64,000 nucleotides of DNA from Actinomycetales bacterium (GTDB lineage: Bacteria; Actinomycetota; Actinomycetes; S36-B12). Below the pieces are notes generated by a model. The model did not search any database. It worked only from the letters and a program-made list of their open reading frames with translations, and was not told where the DNA came from. The position numbers and the translations under genes were made by a program. The DNA lies in NCBI GenBank assembly GCA_018970025.1, contig JAGWXF010000004.1:1-64000 (forward strand), read 5' to 3'. Below, in pieces: positions 24,875 to 32,430 of the stretch. Numbering within the stretch: the stretch's first letter is position 1; each line of letters starts with the position of its first letter.

Positions 24875-26470
24875 ATGAGCGTCGAGAGTCCGAGCGGGCC
24901 GAACGCCCTCCCCGGAGACCACCAGATCAGTACGAAGGAGCAGGCGAAGCTCAAGGCTGGTGCCGTCGGCCTGGCCGGCGTGCTCTTCATGGCCGTGGCG
25001 AACGCCGCGCCGATCACCGCCATGACCTTCAACGTGCCGATTGCCATCGGATACGGCAACGGCATCGGCGTGTCCGGCGGGTACCTCTTCGCCGCCATCG
25101 TGCTGGCCATCTTCACCATCGGCTTCATCGCGATGGCGAAGTACATCACCACCGCCGGCGCGTTCTACGGATTCATCTCCCAGGGCCTGGGCCAGGTCTG
25201 GGGCATGGCCACCGGCCTGCTGGCTGCCGTCGCCTACATCATCTTCGAGGGCTCGCTCATCGGAGCCTTCGCCTACTTCGGCTCCGAGTACGTGCTCAAG
25301 CCCATGGGCCTCAATGTCAACTGGCTCATCCTGGCAATCATCGCCTGCCTCGTCATCGCCCTGCTCACCTACTACTCGGTGACCCTCGCAGCCGGCATCC
25401 TCAGCGTGACCCTCGTCTGCGAGGTACTCCTGCTGCTCGCTCTCGGCATCAGCGTCCTGCTCAAGGGCGGGCCTGACGGCTTCATGGCCGCCGACACGGT
25501 CAACCCGATTGCGGCGTTCAATGCGCTGCCCGAGGGTGCCTACGGCACCGGCGTGGCAGCAGGGGCAGCCGCCATCGGCATCTTCTTCGCCTTCTGGTCC
25601 TGGGTCGGGTACGAGACCACCGCGGTCTACGGCGAGGAGTCCAAGAACCCCAAGCGCAACGTCCCCCTCGCGACCATCATCGCGGTCGTCGGGCTCGGCG
25701 CCTTCTACACCTTCATCTCGTGGATGGTCGTCGTGGGCAACGGCGCCAAGCAGTCGGTGGAGCTCTCGGCCGGGGCCAGCCCCATTGACCTGTGGATCGG
25801 CCTGGTGGACGCAAGCTTCGGCAGCATCCTGGTGGTCGTCTACAAGGTGCTGGTCGTCGTCGGCTCCTTCGCCTGCGCGATGGCCTTCCACAATGCAGCG
25901 TCGCGCTACATCTACGCCATGGGCCGGGAGAGCGTGACGCCGTTCGTCCGAAGGACCCTCGGCGCCGTCAACGCCAAGCATGGCTCGCCGGCGATCGCCT
26001 CGTTCGTCCAGACCGCGATCACCATCATCCTGTGCGTGCTGTTCGCCCTCTTCACGAACGTGTACGTGGAGGGTGCTGCGACACCGGACCTGATCCCGTA
26101 CGTGAACCTCTACGGCCTGCTCGCCCTCATCGGCACCGCGATGATCCTGATCGTGCAGACCATCGTGTCAATTGCCGTCATCTGGTACTTCTGGGTCAAG
26201 AAGGTGCACAAGGGCAATGTGCTCACCACGCTCATCGCACCGATCATCGGCGCACTGGGGATGCTGTACGCCCTGTACCTGCTGTGGGTGAACCAGGAGT
26301 TCGCCGCCGGCCTGGCCGCCGACAGCCTGGTGTTCAAGGGCATGCCCTACTACGTGATCGGCGTGCTCGTGATCGGCATCGTGTACGCAGTCTTCGTCCG
26401 AATCGCGAAGCCCCAGGTATATGCGGAGATCGGCCGAACAACCCTCGAAGAAGCCCACGAGCGCGTCTAG
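24875..26470 (+). CDS. APC-family amine/amino acid permease of the BMC locus
   Basis: 531 residues with about 12 membrane helices. The opening LKAGAVGLAGVLFMAVANAAPITAM is the usual first helix of APC transporters, with the GSxxx-like substrate loop and later FWSWVGYETTAVYGEES in helix 6. It would import the amino alcohol or amine processed by the microcompartment. AAGGA upstream of ATG 24875 sets the start; an in-frame ATG at 24716 is in the promoter region and rejected. It is transcribed divergently from the shell operon, and such permeases are common in RMM loci. A strong hairpin follows its stop by 7 nt. Confidence 0.88.
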   Translation: MSVESPSGPNALPGDHQISTKEQAKLKAGAVGLAGVLFMAVANAAPITAMTFNVPIAIGYGNGIGVSGGYLFAAIVLAIFTIGFIAMAKYITTAGAFYGFISQGLGQVWGMATGLLAAVAYIIFEGSLIGAFAYFGSEYVLKPMGLNVNWLILAIIACLVIALLTYYSVTLAAGILSVTLVCEVLLLLALGISVLLKGGPDGFMAADTVNPIAAFNALPEGAYGTGVAAGAAAIGIFFAFWSWVGYETTAVYGEESKNPKRNVPLATIIAVVGLGAFYTFISWMVVVGNGAKQSVELSAGASPIDLWIGLVDASFGSILVVVYKVLVVVGSFACAMAFHNAASRYIYAMGRESVTPFVRRTLGAVNAKHGSPAIASFVQTAITIILCVLFALFTNVYVEGAATPDLIPYVNLYGLLALIGTAMILIVQTIVSIAVIWYFWVKKVHKGNVLTTLIAPIIGALGMLYALYLLWVNQEFAAGLAADSLVFKGMPYYVIGVLVIGIVYAVFVRIAKPQVYAEIGRTTLEEAHERV

Positions 26471-26477
26471 GCGTGCT

Positions 26478-26520
26478 GCATGAAGGGGTGCACGCCAGCA
26501 CGGCGTGCACCCCTTCATGC
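26478..26520 (+). terminator. 19-bp perfect hairpin after the permease gene
   Basis: Arms 26478-26496 and 26502-26520 are perfect complements around a 5-nt loop, GCATGAAGGGGTGCACGCC against its reverse complement. No U tract follows, so it is either a GC-rich terminator of the actinobacterial type or an mRNA-stabilising hairpin. The right arm runs into the direct repeats. Confidence 0.75.
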
Positions 26521-26609
26521 TTCACCGATGCACGCCGGCACGACGCGCATCGGAAACGATGCTTCACCGATGCACGCCGGTACGGCGCGCACGGAAACGA
26601 TGCTTCACC
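26517..26609 (+). repeat. Tandem ~42-bp direct repeats before the amidase gene
   Basis: Copy A 26517-26558 (42 bp) and copy B 26559-26599 (41 bp) both start ATGCTTCACCGATGCACGCC and end GGAAACG; a third partial copy ATGCTTCACC covers 26600-26609. Copy A also folds on itself (CCGATGC...GCATCGG). They share TGCACGCC with the hairpin just upstream, suggesting the whole block arose by duplication of that element. Confidence 0.8.
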
Positions 26610-26630
26610 AGTCAAGGCCTGGAGGATGAC

Positions 26631-27659
26631 ATGACCCCACCACCGGGCACCCTGGACTGGGCGCCTGACCCCTCGGCCGACCCGACGACCTATGCCTACA
26701 CATTCGGCGGGGTCGCCCCGGTCGCATCGGTGCGGCCTGGAACCGTGGTGCGGACCTGGACCATGGATTGCTTCGGCGGCCGGGTCCGCAAGACGTCTGA
26801 CCTCGCCAGCGAGGTCTGCGATCCGCGCCTGCTCAACCCGCAGTCCGGCCCGTTCTTCGTCGAGGGTGCCCGGCCCGGCGACACCCTGGCCGTGCACTTC
26901 ATCTCGATCGAGCCGCGCGAGGCCTGGGGCGTGAGCTCGACCGTGCCCTTCTTCGGCTCGCTGACCGCCACCCCGACCACCGCGATGCTGCATCCCGCGC
27001 TGCTGGAGCGCACCTGGATCTACCAGATCGACCGCGCCGAGCGCGTCGTGCGCTACGTCGCAGCCGACACCGACTTCACCGCCGCCCTGCCGCTGGATCC
27101 GATGCACGGGACCGTCGGAGTCGCGCCAGCCCTCGGCGAGGTGCGCTCATCGCTGGCACCGGGTGACTGGGGCGGGAATATGGATACGCCGGAGATGCGC
27201 GCCGGGGTCACCTGCTACCTCGGGGTCAATGTCGAGGGCGGCCTGTTCAGCCTCGGTGATGGGCATGCCCGCCAGGGCGAGGGGGAGACCTGCGGGGTCG
27301 CGGTCGAGTGCGCCATGGACACCACCCTCATCCTCGATGTCATCAGCGGCTCCCCGACGGCTTGGCCGCGGCTGGAGAGCGACGACTACCTGATGACGAC
27401 CGGCTCAGCCAGGCCGCTGGAGGATGCCTTCCGGATCGCCCATCAGCAGATGGTGCTGTGGGTTGCCGAGCTGACCGGGATGAGCACGATCGACGCGTAT
27501 CAATACGTCTCGCAGGCAGCACTGACGCCGATCGCCAACGTCGTTGACACGAACTACACGGTGGTGTGCAAGATCCCGAAGTCGCTGCTGAAGGGCGTGG
27601 TCGCCATGGGCGGGATGCACGACCGGATGCGAAGGGCTGCAGCCGCATGGCGCGGGTGA
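26631..27659 (+). CDS. Acetamidase/formamidase family protein
   Basis: 342 residues of the FmdA/AmdA family, which hydrolyses formamide or short amides to ammonia and the acid. Seen: RTWTMDCFGGRV near 40, PFFVEGARPGDTLAVHF, a long glycine-rich stretch NVEGGLFSLGDGHARQGEGE in which the metal/active-site Asp-His pair falls, and a late YQYVSQAA. ATG 26631 has GGAGG 5 nt upstream; the frame is open through the repeats to 26505 but that part is not protein-like. Its 3-prime end overlaps the next gene. Why it heads a dehydratase operon is not clear; it may release nitrogen from an amide form of the substrate. Confidence 0.85.
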   Translation: MTPPPGTLDWAPDPSADPTTYAYTFGGVAPVASVRPGTVVRTWTMDCFGGRVRKTSDLASEVCDPRLLNPQSGPFFVEGARPGDTLAVHFISIEPREAWGVSSTVPFFGSLTATPTTAMLHPALLERTWIYQIDRAERVVRYVAADTDFTAALPLDPMHGTVGVAPALGEVRSSLAPGDWGGNMDTPEMRAGVTCYLGVNVEGGLFSLGDGHARQGEGETCGVAVECAMDTTLILDVISGSPTAWPRLESDDYLMTTGSARPLEDAFRIAHQQMVLWVAELTGMSTIDAYQYVSQAALTPIANVVDTNYTVVCKIPKSLLKGVVAMGGMHDRMRRAAAAWRG

Positions 27660-28093
27660 CGCGATTCGAGGTCGATCTCGACCTCGCCCAGCGCATGGCC
27701 GCCGCAGCCCGAGGCTGTGCCCAGGCCGATGGGGCCCTGGTCTCGGTCGCCATCGTGGATGCCGGAGGGAATCTGCTGGTCTTCGAGCGGATGGACGGCG
27801 CGGAGATCGCCGGCCCGGTCCTGGCACGCGACAAGGCCTACACCGCAGTCGCCCACCGCATCGGCACCCACGAACTGACCGCGCTCGTCGCGCCGGGCGC
27901 GCCCCTTGCCGGCATGTACGCCCAGGACGCCGGCCGCTATGTGGCCTTCCCCGGCGGCCTGCCGCTATGGGACGCTGACCGGGTGATCGGCGGCATCGGC
28001 GTCAGCGGCGGGAGCGCAGAGCAGGATCGCCGTGCTGCCGAGGCAGCCCATGAGATCTACCGGATTGCCAGCGGGATCCAGGAGGCACCATGA
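27647..28093 (+). CDS. GlcG/HbpS heme-binding family protein (PduO C-terminal-like)
   Basis: 148 residues, a single DUF336-type domain: VAIVDAGGNLLVFERMDGA, ARDKAYTAVAHR and GGLPLWDADRVIGGIGVSGGSAEQD are standard. The same domain forms the C-terminal half of PduO, the adenosyltransferase of diol-utilisation loci, where it binds heme. Here the adenosyltransferase half is missing. It overlaps the amidase gene by 13 nt and the dehydratase start by 4 nt (ATGA), so it belongs to the dehydratase operon and may support B12 handling or redox state. Confidence 0.85.
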   Translation: MARVTRFEVDLDLAQRMAAAARGCAQADGALVSVAIVDAGGNLLVFERMDGAEIAGPVLARDKAYTAVAHRIGTHELTALVAPGAPLAGMYAQDAGRYVAFPGGLPLWDADRVIGGIGVSGGSAEQDRRAAEAAHEIYRIASGIQEAP

Positions 28094-30336
28094 CCGAGCC
28101 GGTCATCGGCCGCTTCCGCTTCATGGATGCCCAGCGGGTCAACCTCGATGGGTTCGCGGTCGAGGACCCATCCCTGGGCCTGGTGGCGTTCGATGCACCG
28201 ACGGACCCGATGCCCTGCCTGGTCATCCGCGATGGCGTGGTCGAGGAGATGGACGGCAAGGAGCGGGCCGAGTTCGACCTCATCGATCAGTTCATCGCCG
28301 ACCACGGCCTGGACCTCTCGGCCGCCGACGAGGCGATGGCCCTCGATGAGCTCGACTTCGCCCGGATGATCGTCGATCTCGGCGTGAGCCGCGCTGAGCT
28401 CATCCGGCTGGCCGCGGGGATGACGCCCGCGAAGCTGGCCCGGTGCCTGTCGCACCTGCGTCCAGCAGAGCTGACGCTCGCCCTGACCAAGTGCCGAGCC
28501 CGCCGGACCCCCAGCAATCAGGCCCACGTGACGAACCGCTCCGATGACCCGCTGCTGCTGGCCGCTGACGCCGCCACCGCCGCCGCATTCGGATTCCGCG
28601 AGATCGAGACCACCGTCCCCGTCCTGGGTGACGCGCCATCCAATGCCATCGCCGTCAGCGTCGGTGCCGCCGTCGGCTCGCCGGGCATCCTGGTGCAGTG
28701 CTCCGTCGAGGAGGCCCTCGAGCTGCAGATGGGCATGCGCGGCCTGGTCTCCTACGCCGAGACCGTCTCGCTCTACGGCACCGAGCAGATCTTCATCGAC
28801 GGAGACGACACGCCATGGTCGAAGGCCTTCCTCACCTCGGCCTATGCCAGTCGCGGGATCAAGATGCGGGTGACCTCCGGTGGCGGGGCCGAAGCGCTGA
28901 TGGGCAGTGCCGAGGGCAAGTCGATGTTCTACCTCGAGGCACGATGCGTGGCATTGGCCCGGGCGATCGGGGCCCAGGGAGTGCAGAACGGCGGCATCGA
29001 CTCCGCATCGGTGGCCGGTGCCGTGCCCAGCGGCGTCCGCAGCCTGATGGCCGAGAACCTCATGGTGATGCTGCGCAACCTGGAGTCCTGCACCGGCAAC
29101 GATGCGCTGATGAGCGAGTCGGACGTGCGGCGTACCTCGCGCACCCACCCGATCTTCATCGGCGGCACCGACTTCATCTGCAGCGGCTTCGGCTCGATCC
29201 AGCGGTACGACAACATGTTCGGCCCCAGTCAGTGGAATGCCGAGGACATCGACGACTACCTGGCCATGCAGCGGGACTGGGGGGTCGACGGCGGCCTGCG
29301 CACCGCGAGCGAGCCGGAGGTCGCGCGGCTGCGCGAGCGCGCCGTGGCCGCCGTCCGCGCGGTCTACGACGCACTCGGCCTGGCTGACTTCGACGACGCC
29401 TGGGCGGCGCAGGCGATCGACGCGGCCGGCTCGAAGGATGTCCCGGCCGCCGACCTCATGACTCCCCTGGGCGCATCGCGCATCATCATGGACGCCGGCA
29501 TCACCATGCTCGATGTCGTCGCGGCGCTCGATGAGGCAGGCTTCGAGGCCGAGGCCGAGCGACTGCTCGACATGCTGCGGGTGCGGGTGGCGGGCGACTA
29601 CCTGCAGACCGCCGCGATCTACACCGAGGACATGCGGGTGCTCTCCCTGGTGACTGATCCCAATGACTATGCCGGCCCGGGCACCGGGTACGCCCCCTCC
29701 GCTGCGCGGCAGCAGCAGATCGACGGCATCCGCCAGGCACGCTCGGTCGATGACCTGCGCCATGAGCAGCAGGCCTTCGTCCGGGACGATCTCATCGTCG
29801 TCGGCCCGGCGCAGGCGAGCACCGACCCGCGTGACGTCGTCATCGGCGTCTCTCCGGCGACAGGGCTCGCGATCGGGCGGACCCTGTGCGGGCTGACCAC
29901 CGTCGAGGCCATCGAGGAGCTACTCGCCGGGCTGGAGGAGGAGGGGTGCGTCGGCAGGATCGTCCGCATCAACGACACCATCGACCTCGGACTCATCGGC
30001 CTCACGGCGGCCCGGATGGCCGGGTCCGGCATCGGCATCGGCCTGCAGGCGAAGGGAACGGCCTTGATCCACCGACGTGACCTCACGCCATTGGCAAACC
30101 TCGAGCTCTACAGCGTTGCCCCCACGCTCACTCGCGCCGCCTATCGGCAGTTGGGCATCAATGCCGGACGCCATGCCAAGGGATCCACGCCAGAGCCCCA
30201 GCGGAATCCCTATTCGGACGAGGCCATCGAGGCGAGGTACCACACGACTGTCGTCTCCCTGGTGGCGATCGAGCGGCAGTGCTGCCGCCCCCGATCCGAG
30301 CCCGAGCAGCTGCTCCTCCACGGCAGGCCGGCATGA
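28090..30336 (+). CDS. B12-dependent diol/glycerol dehydratase, fused large and medium subunits
   Basis: 748 residues, where PduC/DhaB1 alone is about 555. Residues 1-555 match the large subunit, with FMDAQRVNLDGF at the start, VQCSVEEALELQMGMRGL, and TSGGGAEALMG...MFYLEARC; from about residue 570 (DDLIVVGPAQASTDPRDVVIGVSPA...GLQAKGTALIHRRDLTPLANLELY) the sequence is the medium subunit. The enzyme dehydrates 1,2-propanediol to propionaldehyde or glycerol to 3-hydroxypropionaldehyde using adenosylcobalamin. The N-terminal helix that targets PduD-type medium subunits to microcompartments is lost in the fusion, and no other encapsulation peptide is seen, so the enzyme may be cytosolic. It overlaps both neighbours by ATGA. 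Confidence 0.93.
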   Translation: MTEPVIGRFRFMDAQRVNLDGFAVEDPSLGLVAFDAPTDPMPCLVIRDGVVEEMDGKERAEFDLIDQFIADHGLDLSAADEAMALDELDFARMIVDLGVSRAELIRLAAGMTPAKLARCLSHLRPAELTLALTKCRARRTPSNQAHVTNRSDDPLLLAADAATAAAFGFREIETTVPVLGDAPSNAIAVSVGAAVGSPGILVQCSVEEALELQMGMRGLVSYAETVSLYGTEQIFIDGDDTPWSKAFLTSAYASRGIKMRVTSGGGAEALMGSAEGKSMFYLEARCVALARAIGAQGVQNGGIDSASVAGAVPSGVRSLMAENLMVMLRNLESCTGNDALMSESDVRRTSRTHPIFIGGTDFICSGFGSIQRYDNMFGPSQWNAEDIDDYLAMQRDWGVDGGLRTASEPEVARLRERAVAAVRAVYDALGLADFDDAWAAQAIDAAGSKDVPAADLMTPLGASRIIMDAGITMLDVVAALDEAGFEAEAERLLDMLRVRVAGDYLQTAAIYTEDMRVLSLVTDPNDYAGPGTGYAPSAARQQQIDGIRQARSVDDLRHEQQAFVRDDLIVVGPAQASTDPRDVVIGVSPATGLAIGRTLCGLTTVEAIEELLAGLEEEGCVGRIVRINDTIDLGLIGLTAARMAGSGIGIGLQAKGTALIHRRDLTPLANLELYSVAPTLTRAAYRQLGINAGRHAKGSTPEPQRNPYSDEAIEARYHTTVVSLVAIERQCCRPRSEPEQLLLHGRPA

Positions 30337-30689
30337 CCCAGGCGCGCTCCGGCAGGCAGGTCGACGAGGTCACCCTGGACGCGGTTCGGCGCGGTGAGGT
30401 GGCGGCCGATGACGTCCGCATCCATCCCCACACCCTGCTGCACCAGGCCCAGGTCGCGCAGGATCACGCCAATCCGCAGCTCGCAGCGAACTTCCGACGT
30501 GCCGCCGAGCTGGCCCTGCTGGATGACGCGCAGGTGATGGCCACCTACGAGGCCCTCCGCCCGGGTCGCTCGGCCTACGCCGACCTCGTTGCCATCGCCG
30601 ACGACCTGCAGCACCGGGGGGCCGTGCTCAATGCCGCACTCGTCCGCGAGGCGGCCGATGCCTACCGCGCCCGGGGCCTGCTGACGTGA
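30333..30689 (+). CDS. Diol/glycerol dehydratase small subunit
   Basis: 118 residues. LTLDAVRRGEVAADDVRIHPHTLLHQAQVA-like text (here starting EVTLDAVRRGE) and LRPGRSAYADLVAIADDL are the conserved parts of PduE/DhaB3. The protein starts close to the conserved core with only about ten extra residues, so the N-terminal targeting helix of PduE is missing. It begins in an ATGA overlap with the fused subunit and ends overlapping the reactivase GTG. Together with the upstream protein it would form the complete enzyme. Confidence 0.9.
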   Translation: MTQARSGRQVDEVTLDAVRRGEVAADDVRIHPHTLLHQAQVAQDHANPQLAANFRRAAELALLDDAQVMATYEALRPGRSAYADLVAIADDLQHRGAVLNAALVREAADAYRARGLLT

Positions 30690-32401
30690 CCCTCGTGGCC
30701 GGCGTGGATATCGGCAACGCCACCACCGAGATCGTGCTCGTCGACCTGCCCTCCATGCGCCCGGTCGCCTGGGATCGAGCCCGGACGATCGGCCTGAAGG
30801 GATCTGCCGAGGCCTCACGTGCGGCCGGGCGGTTGCTGAGCCGCATCGAGGCACGTCTTGGCCAGCGGGCCGAGACCGCGATCCGCACCCACCAGTATCC
30901 CGTCCTCACCCGACGCATCGACCTGCCCCTGCAGCCGCCGAGCACCGGCCGACTGCGGCGGGTAGCCGAGCCGAGCGCGACTCCCGGAGGCACCGGCTTC
31001 GCGGTGGGCCGACCGATCGACCTCGACACCCCAGTCACCGAGCGGGACCGGGGTGCAGCCGGGCCGCTCATTGCCGTGAGCCGCGACCCGCTCGGCTACC
31101 GTCACACGATCGACGTGCTCGATCGCTGGCGTGACCTCGGCCTGGACGTTCGCGGTGTCCTGCTCGCCGGCGATGAGGCAACCCTGGTCTCGCGCCGCCT
31201 TTGCACGGCGTTGCCCATCGTCGACGGGGCCGATGCCGACCTGGCTCTGCAGGCCCGGCTCATCGCGATCGAGGTCGCGCCTGCTGGCCACGCCTGCCGC
31301 GAGCTCAGCGACCCCCTGCGCCTGGCCGCGAGCCTGGGCGGCGACGGACCTGACGCCCATGCCCATGCGGTCGCGATGGCGGCCGCGGTCACCGGCCATC
31401 GCTGCGCCGCCATTGCCCTGCTGGCCGACCTCCCGGATGGCCTGCCCCCTGACGATCACGCGCCGGCCGCCTCGACAGCCATGGCCCTGTTCGGTGACGG
31501 CAGCAGCGTCCCCCTGACCCAGGCAGGCAGCGTCCTGAAGACCGGTGTCCCCACGATCGTGGGCTACCGAGAGCCGGACGGCACCGACGTACCCGCCACG
31601 GACCTATGGCTGGTCGATCCGATGACCCTCGACCGCATCCCCGGCCTTCGCCAGGACCACGCACGCATGTCCAGGCTGGCCGTCAGCTCCATCGCAGCGA
31701 CGACAGAGGCAACCAGCATGACCCCCAACCTCGGGGGTGGCTGGGCCGGCGAGATCCGGGTCATCGGCACGGAGGCCGACGCCGCCCGATGGGGCGCCTG
31801 CAGTACGCCGGGCGTGGCCACCGACGCCATGGTGGTCGACCTCGGCGGTGGCACCATCGACGTGATCGTCGGCGATGAGGCGTGGACGGGCGCCGGGTGC
31901 GGCGACCTGATGACCCTGGCGACAGCGATTGCGACGGACACCTCCCGGGCCACGGCCGAGTGGGTCAAGCGCGGGCCAGCCTGGCGGGTCGAGACCCCGC
32001 ACCTGGTCGTCGACGAATCCGGTGATCGTCGATTCCTGGACGCGGCTGCCGCGCATGGCTCGGTGGGCTGGCTGGTGACCGGCGGCCCAAGCGGAGCCCT
32101 GCCGTTCACCCGAACGCTGACCGCGGACCAGTGGCGCACCATCCGACTGGCGCTCAAGCAGGAGGTCTTCGGCCGGAACCTCATGCGCGGGCTCACCCGC
32201 CTCCGGGCGGCCCAGGCACGCGACATCGTCCTGGTCGGCGGCCCGGCCGGCGACGAGGAGATCCTCGAGGCCGCGCATGGCGCGATCCCCCAGGCTCGGA
32301 TCGGCCGGGCGAATGTCGCCGGCGTCCTCGGTCATCGCTGGGCCGTGGCGTACGGCCTGGTCCTGCTCCATCACGCGGACGCGACCTCGCCGCATCCCTG
32401 A
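30686..32401 (+). CDS. Diol dehydratase reactivase, large ATPase subunit
   Basis: 571 residues, slightly shorter than PduG/DdrA (about 610). The actin/HSP70-like ATPase motifs are visible: VAGVDIGNATTEIVLVD at the start and MVVDLGGGTIDVIVGD about residue 390. It swaps damaged cobalamin out of the inactivated dehydratase at the cost of ATP. The small reactivase subunit (PduH/DdrB) normally paired with it is not found nearby. GTG 30686 overlaps the small-subunit stop (GTGA). It ends the operon 29 nt before an unrelated exporter gene. Confidence 0.9.
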   Translation: MTLVAGVDIGNATTEIVLVDLPSMRPVAWDRARTIGLKGSAEASRAAGRLLSRIEARLGQRAETAIRTHQYPVLTRRIDLPLQPPSTGRLRRVAEPSATPGGTGFAVGRPIDLDTPVTERDRGAAGPLIAVSRDPLGYRHTIDVLDRWRDLGLDVRGVLLAGDEATLVSRRLCTALPIVDGADADLALQARLIAIEVAPAGHACRELSDPLRLAASLGGDGPDAHAHAVAMAAAVTGHRCAAIALLADLPDGLPPDDHAPAASTAMALFGDGSSVPLTQAGSVLKTGVPTIVGYREPDGTDVPATDLWLVDPMTLDRIPGLRQDHARMSRLAVSSIAATTEATSMTPNLGGGWAGEIRVIGTEADAARWGACSTPGVATDAMVVDLGGGTIDVIVGDEAWTGAGCGDLMTLATAIATDTSRATAEWVKRGPAWRVETPHLVVDESGDRRFLDAAAAHGSVGWLVTGGPSGALPFTRTLTADQWRTIRLALKQEVFGRNLMRGLTRLRAAQARDIVLVGGPAGDEEILEAAHGAIPQARIGRANVAGVLGHRWAVAYGLVLLHHADATSPHP

Positions 32402-32418
32402 CATCCGCCTGCGGCCAC

Positions 32419-32424
32419 TACCCT
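32419..32424 (+). promoter_or_regulatory. Putative -10 element for a leaderless mRNA (gene at 32431)
   Basis: TACCCT, 6 nt, ATG 32431; no ribosome site. Confidence 0.5.
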
Positions 32425-32430
32425 GACCGG

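Noticed and set aside
26517-26609. Possible CRISPR array
   Set aside because: The copies are directly adjacent without unique spacers, there are only two full units, and no cas genes are present.
28057-29763. Long minus-strand frame opposite the diol dehydratase
   Set aside because: The sense strand carries clear dehydratase motifs; the antisense frame is His/Gly/Arg-rich and has no family features, a usual by-product of high GC.
24582-32401. Cobalamin riboswitch upstream of the B12 dehydratase operon
   Set aside because: I looked for the B12-box-like conserved core before 26631 and in the divergent region and saw only the hairpins and repeats described.
30686-32401. Small reactivase subunit hidden near the large one
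   Set aside because: No frame near the dehydratase genes shows a DdrB/PduH-like sequence; the 148-residue upstream protein is of the GlcG/HbpS type instead.
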